NCBI RefSeq assembly: GCF_003002065.1
Contig: NZ_PVZG01000004.1
Location: forward strand, 1 to 64,000
Source: Pseudosporangium ferrugineum
GTDB taxonomy: Bacteria > Actinomycetota > Actinomycetes > Mycobacteriales > Micromonosporaceae
Length of the DNA: 64,000 nt
Direction: 5' to 3'
The translations under genes were made by a program, and so were the position numbers. Below are positions 18,634 to 27,315 of this stretch, piece by piece (positions within the stretch are counted from its first letter, which is position 1; each line of letters opens with the position of its first letter). The notes beneath the pieces were generated by a model. It searched no databases. It was not told where the DNA came from and was given only the letters and a program-made list of their open reading frames with translations.

Positions 18634-19404
18634 TCACTCGCCTCGCGCGTCGAGAACGGCGGCGCCTCGCGCGTCGAGAACGGCGGCGCCTCGCGCGTCG
18701 AGGACGGCGGCGGCGGCCAGCGCGTCGAGGACGGCGGCGGCCAGCGCGGCGCTGGAGCCCGGGTTCTGCCCGGTGATCAGGTTGCCGTCGCGGACGACGT
18801 GGACCGCCCAGTTGTCCGCGGCGTCCATGATGCCGCCGCATTCCCGCAGCCGGGTCTCCAGCAGCCACGGCGCCTTGGCGGCGGTGCCGAACGCGGTTTC
18901 CTCGGCGTTGGTGAGGCAGGTCAGGCGGCGGCCGTGGAACGGCCAGGCGCCGTCCGGGCCCACCGCGCTCAGCAGGGCCGCCGGGCCGTGGCAGACCGCC
19001 GCGACGACCGCGCCGCCGGCCGCCGCCGCGTTCAGCACCGACCCCATCGCCGGGTCGCCGGCCAGGTCCTCCATGGGGCCGTGCCCGCCCGGGATCACCA
19101 CGGCGGCGTACCGGTCCGCGGCGACGTCCGCCAGGTCGAGCGGGGCGTCGAGGGTGCCGGACAGGTCCGCCAGGTAGCGGGCGTAGTGCTCGGTGCCGGT
19201 CCCCGCGATGTCGGGCGAGAAGCTGAGCTCGTCGGGTGTGGGCGGGCGACCGCCGGGAGTGGCGACGTCGACCGCGTGCCCGGCCCGCACGAAGGCCTCG
19301 TGCGGCACGACGAACTCCTCCGCCCAGTAGCCGGTGGGCTGCGAGGTGCCGTCGGCCTGCGTCCACGCGTCCGCCGCCGACAGCACGATCAGAATCCTGC
19401 TCAT
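18634..19404 (-). CDS. DJ-1/PfpI (Hsp31-like) class I glutamine amidotransferase-fold protein
   Basis: 256 residues from ATG 19404 (MSRILIVLSAADAW), with GAGGGGAA upstream. Features of the Hsp31/glyoxalase III-like branch are visible: GYWAEEFVVPHEAF, VIPGGHGPMEDL, and the nucleophile elbow AAVCHGPAAL with Cys near residue 138. The core ends near NLITGQNPGSS; the remaining C-terminal tail is a tandem repeat of AAVLDARG (DNA repeat 18641-18736) and is not part of the usual fold. The gene is divergent from the lyase and co-transcribed with the aldehyde dehydrogenase. A role in aldehyde detoxification beside the dehydrogenase fits, but is inference. Confidence 0.8.
   Translation of the reverse strand: MSRILIVLSAADAWTQADGTSQPTGYWAEEFVVPHEAFVRAGHAVDVATPGGRPPTPDELSFSPDIAGTGTEHYARYLADLSGTLDAPLDLADVAADRYAAVVIPGGHGPMEDLAGDPAMGSVLNAAAAGGAVVAAVCHGPAALLSAVGPDGAWPFHGRRLTCLTNAEETAFGTAAKAPWLLETRLRECGGIMDAADNWAVHVVRDGNLITGQNPGSSAALAAAVLDALAAAAVLDARGAAVLDARGAAVLDARGE
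18641..18736. repeat. 24-bp tandem repeat, about four copies, in the PfpI C-terminus
   Basis: Units starting at 18641, 18665, 18689 and 18713 share the core GCGCGTCGAGxACGGCG. The 24-bp period is a multiple of three, so copy number changes keep the frame, adding or removing AAVLDARG in the protein tail. It ends just before the stop and overlaps the ribosome binding region of the downstream dehydrogenase. Confidence 0.85.
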
Positions 19405-19550
19405 TGGGGTTCCCCTCGGGTGAGTGACTCCGACCATGCTGCGGCGGCCGGCGCCCTCCCGGACACGCCCTGCCGGGCCCAGCCGTACCTGGGAACGGCG
19501 TGGCCACCCAGGCGCTTGGCGCGGGCCCGTCCGGGCGGCAGGGTCGAGGC

Positions 19551-20957
19551 GTGACCTCCCTTCCGCACACGCCGTTCTCCCTGCTCACCCAGCTGGTGGG
19601 CGACGAAGCACAGCTCGGCGTCTTCGCCCCGGACACCTGCCTGGAGAGCTGGCTGGCGGCCGAGCGGGCGCTGGCGCTCAGCCAGGCCGACGCCGGCGTC
19701 ATCGAGCGGGCCGACGCGGACGCCATCGCCGGCGCCGCGCGCTCCGCGCACATCGATCGCGACGCGCTCTGGGCCACCGCCCGTACGGTGGGATATCCGA
19801 TCGTCGGCCTGGTCCGCGAGATCGGCCGGAACCTGCCCGCCCGGGCGGCCGGCCGGGTGCACTTCGGCGCCACCACCCAGGACATCATGGACACCGGGCT
19901 CGCCCTGCAGCTGTCCGCGTCGCTCGCGCTGCTCGACCGGCGCCTGGGCGAGGTCGGCGACGCCCTCGCGGAACAGATCGGGCGGCACACCCGTACCGTG
20001 ATGGCCGCCCGGACCCACGCCCAGCAGGCCGTGCCCACCACCTTCGGCGCCACCCTGGCGACGCTGCTCACCCAGCTCGCCCGGCACCGGGAACGGCTGG
20101 CGCAGGCCCATCCGCGCATCGCCACGGTCTCGCTCTTCGGCGCGGGCGGCACCTCGGCCGCCCTCGGCCCGCAGGCCCGCCGGGTGCGGTCCGGCATGGC
20201 CGGGCTGCTCGGACTGTACGACGCCGAGGTGCCGTGGCACGTCGACCGGGACGGGGTCGCCGAGTTCGGCTGGCTGTGCGCCACCGTCACGGCGGCGTGC
20301 GCGAAGCTGGCCCGCAACGTCGCCGACCTGTCCCGGACCGAGATCGGCGAGGTGTTCGAGCCGTTCGTCAGCCACCGCGGCTCGTCCTCGACCATGCCGC
20401 AGAAGGTCAACCCCGTCTCGTCCGAGGCGATCATCGGCCTGTCCGGGGCGGCCGGCGCGCTGAGCTCGTCGCTGCTGCGGATCCAGGAGGCCGGCCACGA
20501 GCGCGCCGCCGGCGAGTGGCAGATCGAGTGGCACGTCCTGCCGCAGCTGGCCGTCCTGGCCGGCAGCGCCCTCGGCGAGACCCTGACGCTGGTCCGGGGC
20601 CTGCGCGTCGACGCCGCCCGGATGCGCGGGAACACCCGTCTCGAGGGCGGCGCGATCATGGCGGAGGCATCCATGATGCGGCTCGCCGGGACGCTCGGCC
20701 ACGACCGGGCCCACGCGCTGGTGTACGAGGCCGCGGCCCGCGCCCGCCGTCAGGGCCGCGTCCTGACGGAGGTGCTGCGCGAGGTCGCCGCGGAACAGCA
20801 CGTCCTGCCGCTGGTGCCGGACCCGCCGGTCACCGTGGACGACTACCTCGGCGAGGCGGTGCACACCTGCGCGCGGGCGCTGGCCGGCTGGGAGCGGACC
20901 CCGGCGCTGGCGGCCGGGGACGTCCCCATCAGCGAGCTGGCCGGACGCTCGCGGTAG
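19551..20957 (+). CDS. Fumarase/aspartase-superfamily lyase (3-carboxy-muconate cycloisomerase/adenylosuccinate lyase-like)
   Basis: 468 residues from GTG 19551 (VTSLPHTPFSLLTQLV); another GTG at 19500 would add 17 residues with no better ribosome binding site. Superfamily blocks are complete: HFGATTQDIMDTG, ARTHAQQAVPTTFG, and the signature GSSSTMPQKVNPVSSE near residue 278, which holds the catalytic Ser loop. Sequence style is closest to PcaB-type cycloisomerases, which open or close protocatechuate-derived rings, but no other pca genes are near, so the substrate is open. It is divergent from the PfpI gene and convergent with the ROK kinase, ending 10 bp from it. Confidence 0.78.
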   Translation: MTSLPHTPFSLLTQLVGDEAQLGVFAPDTCLESWLAAERALALSQADAGVIERADADAIAGAARSAHIDRDALWATARTVGYPIVGLVREIGRNLPARAAGRVHFGATTQDIMDTGLALQLSASLALLDRRLGEVGDALAEQIGRHTRTVMAARTHAQQAVPTTFGATLATLLTQLARHRERLAQAHPRIATVSLFGAGGTSAALGPQARRVRSGMAGLLGLYDAEVPWHVDRDGVAEFGWLCATVTAACAKLARNVADLSRTEIGEVFEPFVSHRGSSSTMPQKVNPVSSEAIIGLSGAAGALSSSLLRIQEAGHERAAGEWQIEWHVLPQLAVLAGSALGETLTLVRGLRVDAARMRGNTRLEGGAIMAEASMMRLAGTLGHDRAHALVYEAAARARRQGRVLTEVLREVAAEQHVLPLVPDPPVTVDDYLGEAVHTCARALAGWERTPALAAGDVPISELAGRSR

Positions 20958-20967
20958 CGGCAAGGGG

Positions 20968-21855
20968 TCAGGCCGCGGACTCCAGTGCCAGCGCCACGGC
21001 GCCGACCAGCGGGGCGTCGTCGACGAACCGGGCCTTGACCAGCCGCGGCGGGAACGGCACGGCACGGCGCAGCTCCGCCTCGACCCGCGGCACGATGTGG
21101 TCCGCCGCGCCGAGCATGCCGCCGGCCAGGACGACCCGCTCCGGGTCGAGCGTGACGCAGAGGTTGGCCACCGTACGCGCGAGCGTCGCCACCGTCGCGT
21201 CCAGCAGATCCGCGACCCCCGGCTCGTCGCGCAGCTCGAACAGCTCCGCGGCGCTCACGGGCCGGCCGAGCAGCTCGGAACCGCGCCGGCCCAGGGCCGC
21301 CCCCGACACCACGTCCTCCAGGGGCGCATGCCCGTCGGCGAACGTGGGGTCGCCGTCCCGGTCCCGCAGATAGCCGATCTCGCCCGCCGCCCCGTGCGCC
21401 CCGGCCAGCACCCGGCCGCCGGCCACCAGCGCCGCCGCCAGGCCGGTGCCGAGGTTGACGTAGAGGCCGACGTCGACGCCGCGCAGGGCACCCCAGCGCA
21501 GCTCCGCGGCGGCCCCGGCGTTGACGTCGTTGTCGATGGCGACGGGGGCGTCGCCGAACTCGGCGCGCAGCAGCTCGGGCAGGGCCATGCCGTCCCAGCC
21601 CGGCACGTTCGGGGCGAGCCGCACCCGGCCGCCGCGGAGCACGCCGAAGGTGGAGACGCCGACCGCCGCGGGGCCGGTCAGCAGCGCACGGGCGGCGTCG
21701 AGGGTGCGCCGGACCGCCTGCAACGCCCCCGCGGAGCCGAGGGTCCGCAACCGCACCGTGCCCTCGGGGCGGCCGTCGGGCGAGCCGACGGCCGCCGTGG
21801 CGATGGCGATCTTGGTGCCGCCGAAGTCGATCGCCAGGACCCGGGCTGCCGTCAT
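20968..21855 (-). CDS. ROK-family sugar kinase
   Basis: 295 residues; ATG 21855 overlaps the permease stop as ATGA. N-terminal phosphate-binding motif DFGGTKIAIA, a catalytic Asp in AIDNDVNAGAAAE, GTGLAAALV, and GAAGEIGYL are present. The zinc motif CxCGxxGCxE typical of ROK proteins is absent; the corresponding region reads FADGHAPLEDVVSG. As the last gene of the ABC operon it probably phosphorylates the imported sugar. Identity of the sugar is not shown by sequence. Confidence 0.82.
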   Translation of the reverse strand: MTAARVLAIDFGGTKIAIATAAVGSPDGRPEGTVRLRTLGSAGALQAVRRTLDAARALLTGPAAVGVSTFGVLRGGRVRLAPNVPGWDGMALPELLRAEFGDAPVAIDNDVNAGAAAELRWGALRGVDVGLYVNLGTGLAAALVAGGRVLAGAHGAAGEIGYLRDRDGDPTFADGHAPLEDVVSGAALGRRGSELLGRPVSAAELFELRDEPGVADLLDATVATLARTVANLCVTLDPERVVLAGGMLGAADHIVPRVEAELRRAVPFPPRLVKARFVDDAPLVGAVALALESAA

Positions 21856-23033
21856 CGGGGCTGACCCCGCCGGGCGAGCGAATCCACGGCGACGGCGACC
21901 GCGAGGACCGCGGCGGTCACCATGTAGCGCACCGAGGAATCCACGCTCAGCAGCAGCATGCCGTTGGTGATGGACTGGATGACGAGGATGCCGAGCAGGG
22001 CCGCGTACGCGCGCCCCCGGCCGCCGAACAGCGACGTGCCGCCGATGACCGCCGCCGCGATCGCCATCAGCAGGGTGTCGCTGCTGCCCGAGCTCTGGTT
22101 CACCGCGGCGAGGCGGCTGGCGGCCAGGATGCCACCGGCGGCGGCCAGGGTGGAGGCCGCGGCGAACGCGATCAGCCGGATCCGGGTCACGTTGATGCCC
22201 GCGCGCCGGGCCGCTTCGGCGTTGCCGCCGACGGCGTACATGTGCCGGCCGAAGACGGTGTGCTGGAGCACCAGGTCCAGGCCGACCACCAGAGCGGCGA
22301 AGATGACCAGCAGCAGCGGCACACCTCGGTCGGCCGACAGGACGGTCACGACGGCGGCCAGGGCGAGCCCCAGCCCCCCGAGCCGCAGGGCGATCCGGGT
22401 GATCGACGGCACGGGCAGGTCGGCGGCCTGCCGCAGCCGCCGGTCGATCAGCGCGGCGGCCGTGCAGACGCCGACGATGAGCACCGCGATCAGCCAGGCG
22501 ACGGGCGCCGGCAGCCAGGTGTCGCTGAGCTTGGCGAGGAACCCGTCGAACGGCAGGTTGATCGTGCCGCCGCTGCCCAGCAGGTACAGCATGAGCCCCT
22601 GCCAGCCGATCAGCCCGGCGAGCGTGACCACGAACGACGGCATGCCGAGCCGGGTGAACATCCACCCGTGCAGCAGCCCGATCGACGCCGCGCCCACCAG
22701 GGCCACCGCGACGGCGGCGAGCGGCGGCCAGCCGTGGTTGACGGACAGGATGGTCATGATGACCGCGCTCAGCCCGCTGACCGAGCCGGCCGACAGGTCG
22801 ATCTCGCCCAGCAGCACCACCATGATGATGCCGAGCGAGATCGTGCCGGTGGCGGCCATCTGCAGGGCCAGGTTGGTGAGGTTCTCGGCGGACAGGAAGC
22901 GGTCGTTCAGCGAGCTGAAGACGACCGCGATGACGACCAGGCCGGCGACCACGGGCCAGGCACCGAGATCGGTACGGCCGGGCCGGCGCAACGGCTGCAG
23001 CGGCTTGCGCAGCAGGACGGCGAGCGTGCTCAT
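21852..23033 (-). CDS. Sugar ABC transporter permease (XylH/RbsC type)
   Basis: 393 residues with about ten membrane segments, including LGIIMVVLLGEIDLSAGSVS, the conserved signature of BPD-type monosaccharide permeases, and GRHMYAVGGNAEAARRAGI in the coupling loop. A long hydrophobic insert region in the middle fits the XylH branch. ATG 23033 overlaps the ATPase stop as ATGA, and its own stop overlaps the kinase start, so stoichiometric translation is likely. Confidence 0.88.
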   Translation of the reverse strand: MSTLAVLLRKPLQPLRRPGRTDLGAWPVVAGLVVIAVVFSSLNDRFLSAENLTNLALQMAATGTISLGIIMVVLLGEIDLSAGSVSGLSAVIMTILSVNHGWPPLAAVAVALVGAASIGLLHGWMFTRLGMPSFVVTLAGLIGWQGLMLYLLGSGGTINLPFDGFLAKLSDTWLPAPVAWLIAVLIVGVCTAAALIDRRLRQAADLPVPSITRIALRLGGLGLALAAVVTVLSADRGVPLLLVIFAALVVGLDLVLQHTVFGRHMYAVGGNAEAARRAGINVTRIRLIAFAAASTLAAAGGILAASRLAAVNQSSGSSDTLLMAIAAAVIGGTSLFGGRGRAYAALLGILVIQSITNGMLLLSVDSSVRYMVTAAVLAVAVAVDSLARRGQPR

Positions 23034-23788
23034 GCTGATTCCTCCGTGCCGGCCCGCGGCGCTCCGGCCAGGGCCACGCCGCCCGTGATGGCCGCGACGA
23101 CGGCCTCCGGGGTGGACTCGGCGGTGCGGAACTCGCCGGCGTTGCGGCCGAGCCGCAGGACGACGATCCGGTCGCTGATCGCCCGGACGTCGGCGAGGTT
23201 GTGCGAGATGACCAGGACGGCGAGCCCGCGGTCACGCAGCCGCCGGATCAGCTCGAGCACCTGGGCGGTCTGCTCGACGCCGAGCGCGGCGGTCGGCTCG
23301 TCGAGGATCACCACACGCGGCTCGCCGACCAGGGCCCGCGCGATGGCGACCGACTGGCGCTGGCCGCCGGAGAGCATGGCCACCGGCACCCGGATGTCCC
23401 GGATCCGGACGTCCAGCGAGGCGAGCAGGTCGCGGGCGGCGCGTTCCATCCGGATCGGGCGCAGCACCGACCAGCGCCGCCGCTCGTCGCCGAGGAACAG
23501 GTTCGCGACCACGTCCAGGTTCTCGCAGAGGGCAAGGTCCTGGTGGACGGTCGCGACGCCCAGCCGCTGCGCGTCGTGCGGGGAGTTCATCCGCACCGGG
23601 CGGCCGTCCTGCTCGACCGAACCGCCGTCCGGCGTGACCACCCCGGAGAGCACCTTCACCAGGGTCGACTTGCCGGCGCCGTTGTCGCCGACGAGGGCCA
23701 CGACCTCGCCGGGGCTGAGGTCGAGGCTCACCTCGTCGAGCGCCTGGACGGCGCCGTACTTCTTGGAGACCGTACGGGCGGAGAACAC
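23030..23788 (-). CDS. Sugar ABC transporter ATP-binding protein (single-domain)
   Basis: 252 residues. GTG 23788 shares bases with the TAG of the binding-protein gene, and GAGGG lies 9 nt upstream. Walker A GDNGAGKST, Q-loop region VHQDLALCENL, signature LSGGQRQSVAIARAL, Walker B RVVILDEPT and the switch His in ISHNL are all present. Only one ABC domain is present, as in FrcA-like proteins, whereas XylG/RbsA carry two; a homodimer is expected. Confidence 0.88.
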   Translation of the reverse strand: MFSARTVSKKYGAVQALDEVSLDLSPGEVVALVGDNGAGKSTLVKVLSGVVTPDGGSVEQDGRPVRMNSPHDAQRLGVATVHQDLALCENLDVVANLFLGDERRRWSVLRPIRMERAARDLLASLDVRIRDIRVPVAMLSGGQRQSVAIARALVGEPRVVILDEPTAALGVEQTAQVLELIRRLRDRGLAVLVISHNLADVRAISDRIVVLRLGRNAGEFRTAESTPEAVVAAITGGVALAGAPRAGTEESA

Positions 23789-24873
23789 TACTGGATGCCC
23801 TCTCGCGTGCAGGCGGCCTTGACGGCACCCGTACAGATGTCGGCGGCGGGGTAGAACTTGTCCTTCACGATCGTGTCCTTGATCTTGTCGGCGGTGACCG
23901 CGATCGGGTCGAGCAGGAACGCGGGGATCTGCGCGGTGCCGTTGTCGGCCTGCGTGGGTGCGGCCGGCTTCTCGCCGCGGACCACCGCGACCGCGAGTTC
24001 CGCCGCCTTCTCCGCCTCGCTGCGGATGTCGAGGTAGATGGTCATGTACTGCTCGCCGGTGAGGATCCGCTGCACCGCCGCGAGTTCGGCGTCCTGGCCG
24101 GTGATCGGCGGCAGCTTGGCGTAGCCCGCGCGCTTCATCGCCGCGATGGCGCCGCCGGCCATGCCGTCGTTGGCGGAGAGCACGCCCACGACGGAGTCGC
24201 GGCCGAGCGCGGTGATCGCCTGCTCCATCTCCTGCTGGGCCTTGTCCGGGCTCCAGTCGGGGGTGTCGAACTCGCGCCCGATCTTCACCTTGCCGTCGAG
24301 GACGTTGTGCGCGCCCTTCTTGTAGTCCGCCGAGCTCGGGTCGGTCGGCGAGCCGTTGATCATGACGATCTGGCCCTTGCCCGCGTTGCCACCCTTGGCG
24401 AGGGCGTCCAGCAGCGCCTGGCCCTGCATCTCGCCCACCCGGACGTTGTTGAAGGAGACGTAGTACTCGTACGCGATCCCGGAGATCAGCCGGTCGTACG
24501 CGATCACCGGCACCTTGGCCCGCTTCGCCTGGTTGACCAGGGGCGCGACGGCGCCGGCGTCGACGGCGTCGAGGACCAGCGCGTCGGCGCCCTGGGTGAG
24601 GGCCGCCTCGACCTGTTGCTGCTGCTTGGCGGCGTCCTGGTCGGCGTTGGAGTAGAGCACCTTGCAGTCCGGGCACAGAGCCTTGACCTTGGCCTCGAAG
24701 AGCGGACGATCGAACGCCTCGTATCGAGTGGTCTTGGACTCGGGGAGGAAGAGGGCGATGGTGGGCGCCTCCTTCCCGCCCGAGGAGGAGGTGTCGGAGT
24801 CGTCCGAGGTGCCGCAGGCACTGACGAGGACGACGACGGTAGCGGCGACTGCGGCGAACCTGCTGGCTCTCAC
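23788..24873 (-). CDS. Sugar-binding lipoprotein of the ABC transporter (XylF-like)
   Basis: 361 residues; GTG 24873 with AAGAGGTG upstream. Lipobox VLVSACG puts the lipidated Cys near residue 20, followed by a Ser/Asp-rich linker. The mature part is a periplasmic-binding-protein type I fold: PTIALFLPESKTTRYEAFDR, ADALVLDAVDAGA, PVIAYDRLI, VGVLSANDGMAGGAIAAM, and PITGQDAELAAVQRIL. These match xylose/multiple-sugar-binding ChvE/XylF proteins. It is the first gene of a four-gene operon; the operator-like palindrome lies 54 bp upstream. Confidence 0.87.
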   Translation of the reverse strand: MRASRFAAVAATVVVLVSACGTSDDSDTSSSGGKEAPTIALFLPESKTTRYEAFDRPLFEAKVKALCPDCKVLYSNADQDAAKQQQQVEAALTQGADALVLDAVDAGAVAPLVNQAKRAKVPVIAYDRLISGIAYEYYVSFNNVRVGEMQGQALLDALAKGGNAGKGQIVMINGSPTDPSSADYKKGAHNVLDGKVKIGREFDTPDWSPDKAQQEMEQAITALGRDSVVGVLSANDGMAGGAIAAMKRAGYAKLPPITGQDAELAAVQRILTGEQYMTIYLDIRSEAEKAAELAVAVVRGEKPAAPTQADNGTAQIPAFLLDPIAVTADKIKDTIVKDKFYPAADICTGAVKAACTREGIQ

Positions 24874-24926
24874 GGGGGCACCTCTTTCCCAGGGGTTTGA
24901 GGAGCATCGTGGGCCATCGGGGCAGG

Positions 24927-24966
24927 TTTAGCAATGACCTTTACTAAATTGGTGAGTGACCTTTAC
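24927..24966. promoter_or_regulatory. ROK-repressor operator between the sugar operon and its regulator
   Basis: TTTAGCAA-N6-TTACTAAA (24927-24948) is an inverted repeat with 7 of 8 arm positions matching. In addition TGACCTTTAC occurs twice, at 24935-24944 and 24957-24966, exactly 22 bp apart. The element lies between divergent starts (24873 and 24991). Palindromes of TTTAG/CTAAA type are typical XylR/ROK sites, so autoregulated repression of both directions is likely. Confidence 0.6.
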
Positions 24967-24990
24967 GAAGGACTGTGGCAACCTGAGGAC

Positions 24991-26196
24991 GTGCAGATCA
25001 GCGCGACGGCCAGCAGCACGGCGGTTCTCCGGGTCATGAACGAGCGCGCCGTCTTCGCGGAGGTCTTCCGCCTGGGCAAGGCGTCCCGCCCCGAACTCGC
25101 GGGGATCACCGGCCTCTCCAAGCCCACCGTCGCCGTCGCCCTGAACAACCTCGAGGAGGCGGGCCTGCTGCGCCAGGTCGGGCTGCGTGCCGGGCCGGCC
25201 GGGCGCTCCGCGCTGCTGTACGAGGTGCGCCCCGAGGCCGGCTACGTGCTGGCCGTGGACATCGGGCGCAAGTTCGTGCGTACGGCGCTGGCGGACCTGG
25301 TCGGCGACATCGTGGCCCGCAAGGAGGAACCGTCCCGCGGCGCCCGCAACCGCGACCTCGTCGCCCAGCTCACCCGCCTCGCCGACGAACTGGCCGGCAC
25401 CGCCGGGATCACCCGCGCCGACATCACGCTCGCCGTCTTCGGCACCCCCGGCATCCACGACAAGGCCAACGGCTCCCTGCACCTCGCCCCCAACCTGCCC
25501 GGCTGGGAACGCCGCAACAGCCTCGCCCGCCTCGGCGACATCACCGGCGCCACGTACGTGGTGGAGAACGACGCCGACCTGGCCGCCGTCGGCGAGGCCA
25601 CCTACGGCCTCGGCCGCGGCGTCCGGCACTTCGTCTACGTGTCGATCGGCACCGGCATGGGAATGGGCATCGTCATCGACGGCAAGCTCTACCGCGGCTT
25701 CCGCGGCGCGGCGGGCGAGATCGGCTACCTCCCGGTCGGCGACGGCGACCCGCTGCTGGACGCCCCGGAATCCCGCAAGCGGGGCATGTTCGAATCCGTC
25801 GCCTCCGCCGACGCCGTGGTGGCCACCTCCCAGCGCCTCGGCATGACGGGCGCCGCCACCGCCAAGGACGTCCTCGACGCGGCCCGCGCCGGCGACCCGG
25901 CCGCCCTGCGCACGGTCGAGCTCGAGATAGACCACCTCGGCCGCGCCCTGGCCGGCGTGGTCGCCGTCCTGGACCCGGAACTCGTCGTCCTCGGCGGCGG
26001 CGTCGGCGGCCACGCGGGCGACCTGCTCACCGGCCCCCTGCTCGACCGCCTCGGCGACCTGGTCGCCCTCCACCCACCCCGCATCGAGGTCTCCACCCTG
26101 GGCAACGACGCGGTCCTGCTCGGCGCCCTCGCCTCCGGCCTCACCGCGGCCCGCGACCTGGTCCTGGACCGCGCGGCCCCGGCCACCACCCGCTGA
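24991..26196 (+). CDS. ROK-family transcriptional repressor
   Basis: 401 residues from GTG 24991. The reading from ATG 24934 is less likely because it would start inside the operator. N-terminal winged HTH at about 20-70 (RLGKASRPELAGITGLSKPT and VALNNLEEAGLLRQ), then an ROK kinase-like domain with AVDIGRKFVRTAL, VENDADLAAVGEA, VSIGTGMGMGIVI, GAAGEIGYL and VVLGGGVGG. The CxCGxxGCxE zinc motif is missing, as in the neighbouring ROK kinase. It is divergent from the sugar operon and probably represses it until the sugar binds. Confidence 0.85.
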   Translation: MQISATASSTAVLRVMNERAVFAEVFRLGKASRPELAGITGLSKPTVAVALNNLEEAGLLRQVGLRAGPAGRSALLYEVRPEAGYVLAVDIGRKFVRTALADLVGDIVARKEEPSRGARNRDLVAQLTRLADELAGTAGITRADITLAVFGTPGIHDKANGSLHLAPNLPGWERRNSLARLGDITGATYVVENDADLAAVGEATYGLGRGVRHFVYVSIGTGMGMGIVIDGKLYRGFRGAAGEIGYLPVGDGDPLLDAPESRKRGMFESVASADAVVATSQRLGMTGAATAKDVLDAARAGDPAALRTVELEIDHLGRALAGVVAVLDPELVVLGGGVGGHAGDLLTGPLLDRLGDLVALHPPRIEVSTLGNDAVLLGALASGLTAARDLVLDRAAPATTR

Positions 26197-26202
26197 CGAC
26201 CG

Positions 26203-27177
26203 TCAGAGGCGCACCCGTACGACGGTGAACGGCAGGTTCGGCCGGGTGCTCTGGAACTGGAAGTTGACCACCAGGAGGTCGTCGCCGTCGAACGCCGCCG
26301 TCGACGGGTAGTCCATGCCCCGGCCGTTGATGCGGCGCCGCACCTCGGCCCGCGAATAGTCGTCGCTCAACCGCAGGAGGCTGATCTCGCCTTCGGGGTG
26401 GAAGACGCTGGTGACGCTGTACAACGTGCCGGCGCGCAGCAGCAGCCCGTCGGCCCCGATGTCGGTCACGCCGCCGAGGTCGATCGGATCGACGCCACCG
26501 GTCCCGGTGCCGATGCGGTAGAGCGCCTGCGAGTTGGTGTCGGCCATGAGCACGAACCGCCCGTCCGGCGTCACGACGAGACCGTTGCCGTTGATGCCCT
26601 CCTCGTTGACGCCCGGGTCGTACTTCACCGGCGTACCGGCGAAGCCCACGAAGGTCCTGAGCGGCTGATCGACCTGCCTGCTCGACAGCTGCGCCGCGGT
26701 GATCCGGTAGAGGACCGGGCGGAACGAATCGGTGACGTAGGCATCCCCGTTCGGCGCGATGGCCACGTCGTTGACCAGACCGTCGTGCGCGCCCGAGTCG
26801 AAGACGTGCAGCAGGCGCCCGGTCCGTGTGCTGTAGACGAAGACCTTGCCGGTGACGCCGCCCGCCACCACCAACCGGCCCCGGCTGATCTTCATGCCGA
26901 CCGCGCTGGTGCGGCCGTGCTGCCCGCCGGGCAGGAAGACCCGCAGGCGCGGCTGGTCGATCCGGCCCCGCCAGATCGTTCCGCCGGTCATGCCGCCGAC
27001 GTAGAAGTACGGCGTGCCGGGCTCGCGGACGATGCCCTCCGGGTAGGCCTCGTCCCCGGGGACCACGTAGCGCCCGACGGGCCGGCGGTCGTGGGCATCG
27101 GCCGGGGTGGGCGGAGAGAAGACCAGCGTCGCGGCGAGGACGCCGCCGAACAGCCGGCGGGTACGGGTGGTGACCAT
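26203..27177 (-). CDS. Secreted SMP-30/gluconolactonase-like beta-propeller
   Basis: 324 residues; ATG 27177 with AGGAG 7 nt upstream. Signal peptide MVTTRTRRLFGGVLAATLVF. Propeller motifs include YPEGIVREPGTPYFYVGG, VNDVAIAPNGDAYVTDS, GNGLVVTPDGRFVLMADT and YPSTAAFDGDDLLVVN. The Asn/Asp pattern resembles the metal site of SGL-type lactonases, but the catalytic set cannot be confirmed by eye. It is convergent with the ROK regulator (6 bp apart) and divergent from the MmyB-like gene. Confidence 0.75.
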   Translation of the reverse strand: MVTTRTRRLFGGVLAATLVFSPPTPADAHDRRPVGRYVVPGDEAYPEGIVREPGTPYFYVGGMTGGTIWRGRIDQPRLRVFLPGGQHGRTSAVGMKISRGRLVVAGGVTGKVFVYSTRTGRLLHVFDSGAHDGLVNDVAIAPNGDAYVTDSFRPVLYRITAAQLSSRQVDQPLRTFVGFAGTPVKYDPGVNEEGINGNGLVVTPDGRFVLMADTNSQALYRIGTGTGGVDPIDLGGVTDIGADGLLLRAGTLYSVTSVFHPEGEISLLRLSDDYSRAEVRRRINGRGMDYPSTAAFDGDDLLVVNFQFQSTRPNLPFTVVRVRL

Positions 27178-27303
27178 GATGGCGCTCCTGGAAGTGGTGG
27201 TCGGAACCGGAACGAGAGCCATCTGAACTCCCCGCGCCCGGCGGCGGCAGGGCCGGTCGATCGGGGGGAGAATCTCGACCCCTCTGCGGCCCGGCGGCGT
27301 TCC

Positions 27304-27309
27304 TAGACT
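27304..27309 (+). promoter_or_regulatory. -10 element of a likely leaderless transcript
   Basis: TAGACT ends 6 nt before the GTG start of the MmyB-like gene at 27316, and there is no ribosome binding site between. That spacing is the usual layout of leaderless actinobacterial mRNAs. Confidence 0.5.
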
Positions 27310-27315
27310 GACGAC

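Noticed and set aside
24934-24990. ATG 24934 as start of the ROK repressor
   Set aside because: It lies inside the operator palindrome and its extra residues do not resemble ROK N-termini; GTG 24991 preferred.
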